Part shown: positions 50,278 through 58,418 of the stretch, one piece after another
How positions within the stretch are numbered: position 1 is the first letter of the stretch
How the letters are laid out: every line of letters starts with the position of its first letter
NCBI RefSeq assembly: GCF_010384365.1
Contig: NZ_CP048397.1
Span: 3,038,001-3,102,000, forward strand
Direction: 5' to 3'
Origin: Streptomyces sp. S4.7
GTDB lineage: Bacteria > Actinomycetota > Actinomycetes > Streptomycetales > Streptomycetaceae
Length of the DNA: 64,000 nt
The notes under the pieces: generated by a model
Seen by the model: only the letters and a program-made list of their open reading frames with translations
Database searches by the model: none
Told to the model about the DNA's origin: nothing
Program-made: the position numbers and the translations under genes

Positions 50278-50307
50278 GATCGAAAGTGGCGAAGGCCACT
50301 TTCGATC
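50278..50307 (+). terminator. Strong terminator after ispG
   Basis: GATCGAAAGTGGC, GAAG, GCCACTTTCGATC: a perfect 13-bp stem with a 4-base loop, 20 bp after the ispG stop. It marks the end of the rightward biosynthetic operon. Confidence 0.88.
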
Positions 50308-50378
50308 TACCGATCACTTCGGCGGCCACCACCGGTCATAGAGGCGGAGAACACCACCTGTGAGGGGACACCGCCGAC

Positions 50379-50591
50379 ATGACCGAAACCGTGAAGGGCC
50401 CTGCCGCCTACTTCCCGTCGATCGAGAGGAAGTACGGCCGGCCGGTCGCGGAGTGGAAGGAGCTGATCCGTTCCTCACCGCTGACGAAGCACATGGAACT
50501 GGTCTCCTGGCTCAAGACGGACCACGCGCTGGGCCACGGCCACGCGAACGCGCTCGTGGCCCACACGCTCGCGGAGGACGCCGGGAAGTAG
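50379..50591 (+). CDS. Small DUF4287-type protein
   Basis: 70 residues. The sequence AAYFPSIERKYGRPVAEWKELI followed by HMELVSWLKTDHALGHGHANALVAHTL is the DUF4287 domain, a short helical module sometimes fused to DUF5655. The function is unknown. Complete start and stop, no membrane segment. It lies just after the ispG terminator and outside the biosynthetic operon. Confidence 0.85.
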   Translation: MTETVKGPAAYFPSIERKYGRPVAEWKELIRSSPLTKHMELVSWLKTDHALGHGHANALVAHTLAEDAGK

Positions 50592-50646
50592 CCGGGCCGG
50601 GCTCACCGACCGGCTTCCGGCGCCCCGCGGGAACGGCGCGGGCTCC

Positions 50647-51087
50647 TCACCACCCGTGCTCCGCCAGGGCCCCCGAGCCCTCCAGATACCCGAGGAGTCC
50701 TTCCTTCGGGTATTCGATGATGTCCTCGGGAAGTTCGTGGACGCTGAACCACTGAAGGGCGAGGCATTTCGCGGGCTCTCTGTTGACGGGGTCACCGGCC
50801 CAGTCGGTGGCCTCGAAGAAGAACCCGATCCGTTCCACGCTCTCACTCTGCTTGTGGTGCACGACATGCACCAGTCACAGCCGCGCGGGGTCGACCCGCA
50901 CACCGGTCTCCTCCATCAACTCCCGCGCGGCACCGGCGCTGATGGTCTCGCCCCGGTCGAGCTTGCCGGAAGGCATGTGCCAGCGGCCGTGGCCGTAGGG
51001 GCCGCCGCGCTGGGAGAAGAGGAGCTTGTCCCCGTCGCGTAGGAGGACATGCGTGTCGATGACGGGCTGCGCGGGGTGCGGATTCAT
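50647..51087 (-). pseudogene. NUDIX hydrolase interrupted by an in-frame stop
   Basis: The first 70 codons give a normal NUDIX N-terminus with a perfect Nudix box (GKLDRGETISAGAARELMEETGV, positions 7, 15-19 and 23 of the pattern all met). A TGA at 50875-50877 then stops the frame after DPARL. The same frame continues without shift: LVHVVHHKQSESVERIGFFF ... VHELPEDIIEYPKEGLLGYLEG, the normal second half. So a single nonsense change splits an otherwise intact gene. The start overlaps the stop of the upstream dTMP kinase-like frame (ATGA). Either a real pseudogene or a base-call error; the neighbours are broken too. Confidence 0.82.
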
Positions 51088-51738
51088 GGTTCCTGAGGGA
51101 TGGTTGATGGTGTTGGGGCGGCTGACGATACCGACGGATGAGGGATCGCGTCGGCGATTGAGGCCGCAACCTCCGTTGTGGTGGAGCCGTCGGTGCGCAC
51201 GATCAGCACCTTCACGTTTGCCGTCATGAGGGTCTGGGCGGCCTCGTGGTACAGGTCGACTTCACGACCAGGGGCGGTCGGGTCGAGGTGGAAGCGGTTG
51301 CGTGGGCCCCGTGCGGCTATCCGTTCGGTGATGAGGCCTGGGGACGCGGTGAGGATGACGGCCAGGTCCGGCAGCAGAACGTGCGCGTTCAGGTCGAGCA
51401 GGAACTTCATGGGTACGCCGTCGAGTTGCTGCATGACGAGCGTCGAGGCCAGGTACCGGTCGCAGACAACCGTGTCGCCGCCGCTCAGGCGGGGTTCGAT
51501 CTCGTGCTCGATGTGTTCGTACCTGTCGGCGGCGACCAGGCAAGGCCAGGGCGCGCCCGTGGATGTGGCTGAAGTGCTCGCGGGTGAAGACACCGACAGC
51601 GCTGGTACTGGGTTCCACGGTCTGATGAACCTCCCAGCCTCGTCCGGCCAGTTCCCTGGTGAGGGCGTGGACGGTGGTGGTCTTCCCGACGCCGCTGGGG
51701 CCGTCGACGGTGACGAACCGGCCACGTGCCGACGTCAT
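51084..51738 (-). pseudogene. Thymidylate kinase-like gene with a frameshift
   Basis: The N-terminal half is in one frame: MTSARGRFVTVDGPSGVGKT with the P-loop, up to HIHGRALA. The second half continues in the -1/+2 frame: CLVAADRYEHIEHEIEPRLS, then VVCDRYLASTLVMQQLDG (the DR[YH] motif) and TERIAARGPRNRF (the lid). An extra T at about 51543 (GCC-T-TGC-CTG) explains the shift. Start overlaps the radical SAM stop and the end overlaps the NUDIX start, both as ATGA, so the three were one tightly coupled operon. Confidence 0.8.
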
Positions 51739-52429
51739 GCCGCGGTCTCCCGTGTCGGCTGGTTGCGTTCGTGCTGTTCCCGGGTGAGCGCGGCCAGGGT
51801 TGCGCGGACCTCGGGCAGGGGGACGTCACCGAACTGGATGCCGACGGAGAAGTTGAACTCGTCTCGCTGACGCATCGACTCATCAGCCCCGTCAGCTGTG
51901 AGGTCGACATCTCCGTACGCGAGGAGTTTGTCGGGGTCGTGGCCGGCGTCGGTGAGTGTCTTCCACACCGGCGTTCCGGGGTAGGGGCGGAACTCGAACA
52001 CGCTGGCCCGCACGTCGCCGGGATTCGCGTCGGCGATGCTCCAGAGGTTGCGGATATGGCGCACGGTCTCCCGGATGTCCTCGTGGGTCTCGCGGGGAAG
52101 CCGAGGATGAAGTACCCCTTCACGCCGATGCCGTGTTCGACAAGGCGGCGGGTAACGCGTTCGGTCATCTCGGCGTCGATGCGCTTGTCCATGGCGCGCA
52201 GGATGCGGTCGCTTCCCGATTCGATTCCGAGGGCCACTTCACGGAGCCCGTTGTTGACGAGCAGTTCGAGTTCGGTGTTGCCGAGCCGGTCCAGAACGTT
52301 GATGCGTCCGGTGGCGTCCCACACGTACCGTTCGCCGATGCGGTGCCGCGTGAAGGCCGCCATTTGCGTGGCGATGACGCGGGAGACTCCGAGGAAGAGG
52401 TCGTCCACGCGCGAGAGGCGAACGATCAT
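51735..52429 (-). pseudogene. Radical SAM protein remnant: 5' truncated and frameshifted
   Basis: The part from RLSRVDDLFLGVSRV to GVKGYFILGFP (52429 to about 52100) matches the middle of a B12-binding-type radical SAM protein (LREVALGIESGSDRILRAMDK is diagnostic). A missing base near 52098 moves the rest (RETHEDIRETVRHIRN, SVFEFRPYPGTPVWKTL) to another frame down to the stop at 51735. The CxxxCxxC cluster motif and everything before it are absent, because the homology ends about 28 bp from the equally truncated regulator on the other strand. Confidence 0.78.
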
Positions 52430-52456
52430 GTGACGTACTGCCGCACTCTGCGCGGA

Positions 52457-53035
52457 ATGAGCCTTCAGGCGTCCAACCTGCGCTACGGACGAAAGGCGCT
52501 GGAACTCGCGGACTCGGCCGCAGAGGCGGCCCCTCAGGCCGGCCCCCGCCTTGTCGCCTTCCCGCGGGGCCAACAGGCGCACGCGTCCGCCATGGTGGGT
52601 GCCGAGCGCCGGGCGTTCGCCCGGCTACGCGAGGCCGAGGTGGCACTCTCGAAGGCCGGTGCCCGCAGGGAGTCCATCGGCGGATACGACCAGGCCGCCT
52701 ACCAGTTCCACGTCGCCCACGTGCTCTACGAGACCGGCGACCTGCCCGGCTCGATCGCCTCCTTGAAGACGGCGCTTCGGGCGCAGCCGAAACAGGAGCG
52801 TCAGGGACGGGTGCACTTCAACGCGGTCATGGCTCAACGCCAATTCCAGCTCGGGCGCATCGAGGAAGCGTGCGCCACGTGGGGCTCGTTCCTGGACGGA
52901 TACGCGGGCTTGTCGAGCGCGCGAGGCGATGAGCACTTCGTGACCATGCGCAAGCACATCGCCCCGTACGGCAAGGTGCGCGCGGTTCGGGAGCTCAGCG
53001 CGCGAGCTCAGCAGGTCGCCGCGCTGAAGGGCTGA
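52457..53035 (+). pseudogene. C-terminal TPR part of an XRE-type regulator, N-terminus lost
   Basis: The 192-residue frame reads SLQASNLRYGRKALELADSAAEAAP, QQAHASAMVGAERRAFARLREAE, YQFHVAHVLYETGDLPGSIASLKTAL, RIEEACATWGSFLDGYAGL: a helical repeat region typical of the tail of Streptomyces HTH-XRE/TPR regulators. The N-terminal helix-turn-helix and first repeats are missing. The gap to the radical SAM remnant (both heads missing) looks like one deletion that removed the shared divergent start region. It might still be expressed as a short protein, but no ribosome site is seen at 52457. Confidence 0.7.
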
Positions 53036-53120
53036 AGCGTTGAGGAGCTGACAACGAGAACTGCTCAAGCCCGGAGGGCGCCCGACCCGCCAGTCGGGTC
53101 GGGCACCCTCCGGGTGACGT

Positions 53121-53968
53121 TCAGTCCCGCCAACCACGCGCCGCCGCGGTGGACTTGGCGAACTCCGCGAAGGAACGCGGCGCGCGGCCCAGGGCTTGGG
53201 GGATGCCGTCGGAGACGTAGGCGTCCGTGCCCTTTCCGAGCGGCTCGATCACGTCCGCGAAGGCTTCGGCGTCCGCCGGTGGCAGTCCCTGGTGGACGAG
53301 GTCCGCCACGTACTCGGCCACCGAGAGCGGGTACGTAGCGGATTTCGCGGCCCACGGCCGTGGAGATCGTGGCGACTGCCTCGGCCAGCGTCACCGCCCG
53401 GGGACCGGAGAGCTCGTAGGTCCGGCCCGCGTGTCCGTCCTCCGTCAGCGCGGCGACCACCACCGCGGCGATGTCCTCGGCGTCGACGAAGCTGGCGGCC
53501 CCGTCGCCCTGCGGGCAGCCGCAACTCGCCGGCGCGCACGGCGTCGGCGAAGAAGCCCTCGCTGGAATTCTGCGCGAACCAGCCCGGTCTGCTGATCGTC
53601 CACTCCAGACCGCTCTCCCGCACCGCCGCCTCGCTGTCGAGGACGCCGTCGAGGACGCCGCCGCTGTCCTTCGCGTAGTCGGGGTCGTCGATCCCGCGCC
53701 CCGAGGCCGGGACGATCCGCCGGGCTCCGTGCCGTACCGCCCGTTCGACGAACGGGCGGACGAGCTTCGTGCCGTCCAGTTGGACGATGTAGAGGGACCG
53801 CACGCCCTCCAGGGCGGAGTTCCAGGTGCGGCTGTCGGTCCAGTCGAAGACGTGCTCGCCGTTACGGGCCGCCGCACGGACCGGCAGCCCCCTGGCCCGC
53901 AGTTGGCTGACGACACGGCGGCCGGACTTGCCGGTCGCCCCGGTGACAAGAATCGGATGTTCAGACAT
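53121..53968 (-). pseudogene. NmrA-like NAD(P)-binding protein with two frameshifts
   Basis: Frame a (53968 to about 53505) gives MSEHPILVTGATGKSGRRVV, the NAD(P) motif, up to AVRAGELRLPA. Frame b (about 53505 to 53325) gives GDGAASFVDAEDIAAVVVAAL and GRTYELSGPRAVTLAEAVATI. Frame c (53321 to 53121) gives VAEYVADLVHQGLPPADAEAF to the stop. Joined, these make a normal ~280-residue SDR of the NmrA/TMR (atypical) group. Two single-base indels are needed, at about 53505 and 53325. Confidence 0.8.
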
Positions 53969-54070
53969 GGCTCCAGTCAACCGACCGGCGCCGAGACGCT
54001 CCATGGCCGAGACGCTCCACCCGATGTCCGGGCGTCTACGTCACGGCCATGGACACCGTAGGCCCGAGAG

Positions 54071-56554
54071 CTAGCGGCGCACCAGGCCCCCCGCCGCCGC
54101 GCCCTGGACACCCGCGTGGGGGTCCATGGGGCGCAGCATGCGGCCCGCCACCTGGACGCGGGACGTGCAGCCGAGCTTCTGCATCACCTTGCGCATGTGG
54201 TTCACCGCCGTCCACTCCGCGATGCCCAGCCTGCGCGCGACCTCGCGGTTGGTCAGGCCCTCCGTGACCAGCATCGCCACCTCGTGTTCGCGCCTGGTCA
54301 GCGAGCCGACCAGATCGGTGGAACGCGGCTGGTGGTCGGGCCGTTCGATCAGGGCGAGGGCCTGCGCCACCGCCTCGTCCGGGGTGCACAGCCCGCCCTG
54401 CTGCCAGGCCGTGTCGAAGGCGCTGCGTCCCATCCGTTCGCTGACCTGGCCGAGCAGTGTGCCGCTGACGGCGTTCGGCTGGCCCGCCAGGGTGTCGCCG
54501 ACCCGCCGGCGCAGTGTGTCCGAAGCGCCGAGCAGCAGGGCCGCGCGCTCCCACACCGCCGCCGTGCGGCCGTACTTGTAGGTGAGGAGCTCCGCGAGGA
54601 CCGCCAACCCACGGGCCACTTCCGGAAGATCTCCCCGGTCGTGCAGCAACAGCAGTGCCCGGCAGGCCAGTTGCTCGGCCCGGTCGTAGTCGCCCTGGCC
54701 TCCGGTCAGGCCCGCGAGCGTGAGCTTCGCGCGGGCCGCCGAGCGGGCGTCCTCCACACGCTCGAAGAGCCGTACGGCCTCCGTGGCGTGCCGCGCCGCC
54801 GACGTGGTGTCTCCCCGGTCCCGGCGGACCTCGGCGAGTCGGGCCAGCACTGCCCCCCGGCACCACTGACCACCTCCCCGCGGATCGAGGTCCGCCAGGA
54901 CCAGTGTCAGTAGGTTCTCGGCGGCGGGGAGGTTCCCCTCGATCTGGGCGAGCCTGGCCAGGTGCTGGCGTACGGTCGCGACCCCCGGCCCGTCGGCCAG
55001 TTCGGTGTACGCGGCCAGCGCCTCGTCCAGCCAGGGCTTGGCGGCCGAGGGGTCGTCGTTGAGGAGCAGCGCCTCGCCGAGCGCTTCGAGGGCGGCCAGG
55101 CGTACCCGGTGCCGGTCGATGCCGAGCCGCAGTGCGGCGGACAGCCAGTGCTCGGCGCTCTCCACCTCGCCGCGGAGCAGCCAGTACGGCTGCGCCGCGG
55201 TGGCCAGTGTCGCCACCGCCTCACCGTTGCCCGCCTCGACGAGGAACTCCAGCGCGGCGAGGACGTCCTGGTGCCAGTGGTCGAACTGCTCCAGCGCCGC
55301 CGTCTGCCCGGGTCCTTCCAACTCGCTCCGGATTCCGTGCATTTGACGGATGAAGAACACGGCGTGGTCGGCCCGTACCGGACCCAGCGCGTCCTGTCGC
55401 GCGAGGTGTTCCAGGGCCCGCGCCCGGGACCTGCGCAGCATCCAGAACCGGATGCTGCCGTCCCGCTGCTCCTCGGTCAGCAGCGCGCTGTGGTCGACCA
55501 TCTCCTCCAGCGCCTGCCGGGTGACATCGAGCGGGAGTTCGAAGACGCCGGCGGCCTCGGCGACACCGAAGCTCTCGGTGAACACCCCGAGCCGTACGAG
55601 GAGTTCGACGGCCTGCGGAGCGAGGCCCAGCGTGTCCGGGCCGGCCGCCGCGTCCGTGGCCGTGCCCGGGTCCGTCAGCGTGCCCGGCGACCGGCTCAGC
55701 TCGTCCAGCAGGGCGCGCGGCGAGCTCACCTTCAGCCGGGACGCGGCCAGTTCGATGGAGAGCGGCAGTCCGTCGAGTATCTGGCAGAGCTTGGCGACGG
55801 TCTCGCGGTTCTCCTGCGTCAGCCGGAATCCCGGCCGCACGGCCTTGGTGCGGTCCACCAGCAGGCGTACGGAGTCGACCTGTCCCAGCCGGGCCAGGTC
55901 GGCGGTGTCACGCGCCGTGGGCACGGCGAGGGGGAAGAGCGGGACGCGGTGCTCGCCGTACATACCGAGCACCTGGGTGCCGACGGTCACCAGACACAGC
56001 CGCCGGGCGGCCGATCCGACCGCCGCCCACAGCTCGGCGATGCCGCGCGGTGGGCGGCTTCCGCAGTCGAGTACGAGCAGGAAGTCCCGTCCGCCGAGAT
56101 GGTCGCGCAGCAGATCGAGCGGGGCACGTCCGCCCCTCGCGCCGCCGTCGTCCGACGCGGCGTCAACATCGTCGCCGGGCACGGGTGGTGGCGTCAGCTC
56201 CAGCGCCTCCGCGACCGCGCGGGCGAGCCCGCCGTCGGGATCGCTCGATTCCAGCCGGAGCGTGTCCAGCTCCAAGTACCTTCCGCCGTCGGCGAATTCA
56301 CCCGCTATCTGTTCGAAGAGCGCGTCCGCCAGACGGCTCTTGCCCACACCGACCGGGCCGGTGAGCGTCAGTACCTGTCCGTTCGGGGCGGCGGCGCGTG
56401 CCTTGAGATCGGCCAGTTCCGTGTCCCTGCCGACCCGGGAGGTGAGCGCGTAACGCGCCCGCTGGTGGGTGGAAGGACCGAGGTCACCGCCTGTTCGCAC
56501 CGGCTCGACGATCCGTATGGTCCCGTTTGATCCTTCGTCGTTCTGCGCGCGCAT
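54071..56554 (-). CDS. Large LuxR-family regulator with AAA/NB-ARC and TPR domains
   Basis: 827 residues. N-terminal ATPase domain (~40-330) with P-loop LTGPVGVGKSRLADAL, a Walker B-like LLVLDCG and the NB-ARC LPLSIELAASRL segment. A long helical TPR region (~400-740) follows. The C-terminal LuxR helix-turn-helix reads LTRREHEVAMLVTEGLTNREVARRLGIAEWTAVNHMRKVMQKLG (~755-800). It resembles the ATPase-TPR core of AfsR/SARP regulators but with a LuxR head at the C-terminus instead of an N-terminal OmpR-like domain. Such proteins are pathway activators. Its promoter has SARP-like repeats (separate entry). ATG 56554. Confidence 0.85.
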   Translation of the reverse strand: MRAQNDEGSNGTIRIVEPVRTGGDLGPSTHQRARYALTSRVGRDTELADLKARAAAPNGQVLTLTGPVGVGKSRLADALFEQIAGEFADGGRYLELDTLRLESSDPDGGLARAVAEALELTPPPVPGDDVDAASDDGGARGGRAPLDLLRDHLGGRDFLLVLDCGSRPPRGIAELWAAVGSAARRLCLVTVGTQVLGMYGEHRVPLFPLAVPTARDTADLARLGQVDSVRLLVDRTKAVRPGFRLTQENRETVAKLCQILDGLPLSIELAASRLKVSSPRALLDELSRSPGTLTDPGTATDAAAGPDTLGLAPQAVELLVRLGVFTESFGVAEAAGVFELPLDVTRQALEEMVDHSALLTEEQRDGSIRFWMLRRSRARALEHLARQDALGPVRADHAVFFIRQMHGIRSELEGPGQTAALEQFDHWHQDVLAALEFLVEAGNGEAVATLATAAQPYWLLRGEVESAEHWLSAALRLGIDRHRVRLAALEALGEALLLNDDPSAAKPWLDEALAAYTELADGPGVATVRQHLARLAQIEGNLPAAENLLTLVLADLDPRGGGQWCRGAVLARLAEVRRDRGDTTSAARHATEAVRLFERVEDARSAARAKLTLAGLTGGQGDYDRAEQLACRALLLLHDRGDLPEVARGLAVLAELLTYKYGRTAAVWERAALLLGASDTLRRRVGDTLAGQPNAVSGTLLGQVSERMGRSAFDTAWQQGGLCTPDEAVAQALALIERPDHQPRSTDLVGSLTRREHEVAMLVTEGLTNREVARRLGIAEWTAVNHMRKVMQKLGCTSRVQVAGRMLRPMDPHAGVQGAAAGGLVRR

Positions 56555-56636
56555 TCCAGCCCCCGTGGCTCATCTTGTTCGCACGTCCAACTCGTTTTTC
56601 TCTCCCCCGGAACCTCACAGGCCGCGTCCAACGATC

Positions 56637-56665
56637 GGTCAAGGCTTGGTCAATAGGTGGTCACT
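56637..56665 (-). promoter_or_regulatory. SARP-type direct repeats, three heptamers at 11-bp spacing
   Basis: Plus-strand heptamers GGTCAAG (56637-56643), GGTCAAT (56648-56654) and GGTCACT (56659-56665), each separated by four bases. On the minus strand they read TGACC words ending in TTGACC, which also could act as the -35 of the LuxR gene about 85 bp before its start. Heptamers every 11 bp are the recognised binding pattern of SARP/OmpR-type activators. Confidence 0.65.
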
Positions 56666-56720
56666 GACGTCACTCCAGTCACACCCGCCACATAACCGGA
56701 ACCCCGCGCCGACCACGGAA

Positions 56721-56760
56721 AAGCCGCCCGCTCGCCGGGAGTTCGGCAAGTGGACGGCTT
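56721..56760 (-). terminator. Possible terminator after the leftward flavoprotein/UbiA operon
   Basis: AAGCCGCCC and GGACGGCTT form an 8-of-9 stem around a 22-base loop that itself contains GCCGG/CGGC. It lies about 95 bp beyond the flavoprotein stop. Confidence 0.4.
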
Positions 56761-56854
56761 CTTGAAAGATGTAGACCGTCACGCCGTCGGGCGCGGCCGT
56801 CGGGCGCGGCCGTCAGGCCCACACCGTCGGGCGCGCGACGTCAGGCGGAGGCCG

Positions 56855-58267
56855 TCAGGCGCGGGCCGTGGGCACCGGCCCCTGCGCGCCGGCCGGGCTC
56901 CGCCGCCGCGACAGGATCCGCTCGGCGGCCAACTCCCCCGCCTGCACGGCGGCTTCGCTCGTCGGCCGCTGGAAGACCCAGTCCCCGGCGAACTCCACCG
57001 CCCGCACGGGCCGGTCCAGGAAGGCGCCCTGGAGCCGCAGGGCGTCCGGGGTCGCCTCGGGGGCCGCGTACGGGAACCGGTGGACCTGCGACGCGATCAG
57101 CGCCTCGCGCAGCTCGGGCACGTATCTCGTGGCGCGCCCCAGCAGCTTCTCGACGACCTCCTCGTCGGGCCGGTCCATCAGCTCGTCGGTGGCGCGCTCC
57201 GCGCTCAGCATGCTGACCAGTCCCTGACCGCCCGGCGCCCGGTTGGCCGCCTTGAAGTGCTCGAAGGTCAGACCGGCCAGATAGCCGTCCTCCTTCTCCG
57301 GGATGAGCAGCGCGTAGACCTTCTTCGTGATGCGCGACTGACGGACCGCCAGGGGACGGTTCACCTGAAGGGTCACGCGGATCATGCGGGAGTACGACGT
57401 GGCGTCCAGGAAGGGCAGTTCCTCGGCGGGCGCCGACGGATACAGCTTCCTGGCCACGGGCGCCGGCACCGCGAGTACGACCTCACGGGCCGTCACCACA
57501 CGCCCGTCGGCGAAGACCAGCCGTACGCCGCCGTCGGGGTTCTCGGTGACCTCCTGGACGGCCCTCCCCGTGTGCACGGTCAGCCGCTCCGCGACCTTCC
57601 GTGCGAGCGAGTCCATGCCGTCGCGGTAGGTGCGCCAGCCGTGCAGGCCACGCGTGGCGACCATCGTGGCCACGAGCGGCGCGACGCACGAGCGCCGGGT
57701 GTCCCAGGCCCAGCCGGTGCTCGCGGCCGGCTGGAGCAGGTAGTCGTGCAGGTCCGGGTGCTTGCCGTCGACGAACTCCGCGACCGTGCGCAGGCCGAGC
57801 GGGCTCTCCCCCGGCCGCCGGGTGCTGACCTTGCCCAGTGACGGAAGCAGGCCGCCCAGCATCCCGGTCATGGCCATCCGGCCGCCGAGCGACAGCCCCG
57901 CGCCGGTGAGGGTGCCCACCCAGTGCCCGCTGCCCGCGTGCGCCTTGCCGTCCCGCCAGACACCGGCGAGGCTGCCGACCTTGAGCACCCCGCCGTCCCG
58001 GTCGAGACCGACGTCCTTGATCAGCCGCCAGGTGGACGGGTAGCCGTGCGAGGCCAAGGTCTCGGTGCCCTGTTCCACGATCCAGCCGTCCTCCTGCCGC
58101 GCCCGCATCCGGCCGCCGACGTCGCCGTCCGCCTCGAAGACCTCCGGCGCGCGGCCGGCCTCCTTCAGCCGGTACGCGGCGGTGAGACCGGAGATCCCGG
58201 CGCCGACGACGGCGACGTCGACGTGCGTGCCTGATTCCTCGGCTGCCTGTGCCTCTGCCTCTGCCAT
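56855..58267 (-). CDS. FAD-dependent oxidoreductase, protoporphyrinogen oxidase/amine oxidase fold (second of two)
   Basis: 470 residues. DVAVVGAGISGLTAAYRLKEAG (~17-38) and EADGDVGGRMRARQEDGWIVEQGTET form the FAD site; the C-terminal FAD motif is seen as AVEFAGDWVFQRPTSEAAVQAGELAAERIL. The middle has the amine oxidase pattern but no phytoene-desaturase signature. The family removes hydrogens from amines, isoprenoid chains or ring systems. Last gene of the leftward four-gene set, 151 bp after the ligase; that gap holds dispersed repeats. Substrate unknown. Confidence 0.85.
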   Translation of the reverse strand: MAEAEAQAAEESGTHVDVAVVGAGISGLTAAYRLKEAGRAPEVFEADGDVGGRMRARQEDGWIVEQGTETLASHGYPSTWRLIKDVGLDRDGGVLKVGSLAGVWRDGKAHAGSGHWVGTLTGAGLSLGGRMAMTGMLGGLLPSLGKVSTRRPGESPLGLRTVAEFVDGKHPDLHDYLLQPAASTGWAWDTRRSCVAPLVATMVATRGLHGWRTYRDGMDSLARKVAERLTVHTGRAVQEVTENPDGGVRLVFADGRVVTAREVVLAVPAPVARKLYPSAPAEELPFLDATSYSRMIRVTLQVNRPLAVRQSRITKKVYALLIPEKEDGYLAGLTFEHFKAANRAPGGQGLVSMLSAERATDELMDRPDEEVVEKLLGRATRYVPELREALIASQVHRFPYAAPEATPDALRLQGAFLDRPVRAVEFAGDWVFQRPTSEAAVQAGELAAERILSRRRSPAGAQGPVPTARA

Positions 58268-58307
58268 GGCTGCGCTCCCTACTCAACGCTCTGGGCCGGT
58301 TCGTGCT

Positions 58308-58386
58308 CGATCGCCGGACGGACTGTGTGGTGTCCACGGCCGCCGGACGGGCTCTGTCTGTTGTCCGCTGACCGCCGGACGGGCGT
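58308..58386 (-). repeat. Dispersed repeat, three copies (CGCCGGACGG core)
   Basis: CGCCGGACGG at 58312, 58341 and 58373, spaced 29 and 32 bp, in the gap between the ligase and the second flavoprotein gene. The first copy (GATCGCCGGAC) is closest to the family in the other loci. Confidence 0.75.
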
Positions 58387-58418
58387 GGAGTGCCCGCCGC
58401 CCGTCCGGCGTCCCGCTG

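Larger units (their letters stand above)
56555..56854. other. Intergenic region upstream of the LuxR-type gene
   Basis: No gene. 56637-56665 holds three SARP-like direct repeats. 56721-56760 can form a terminator-like hairpin (AAGCCGCCC with GGACGGCTT). From about 56775 to 56875 the word GGCCGTCGGGCGC recurs in degenerate form (GTCGGGCGCGGCC, GTCAGGCGC), right up to the end of the flavoprotein gene. Confidence 0.6.
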
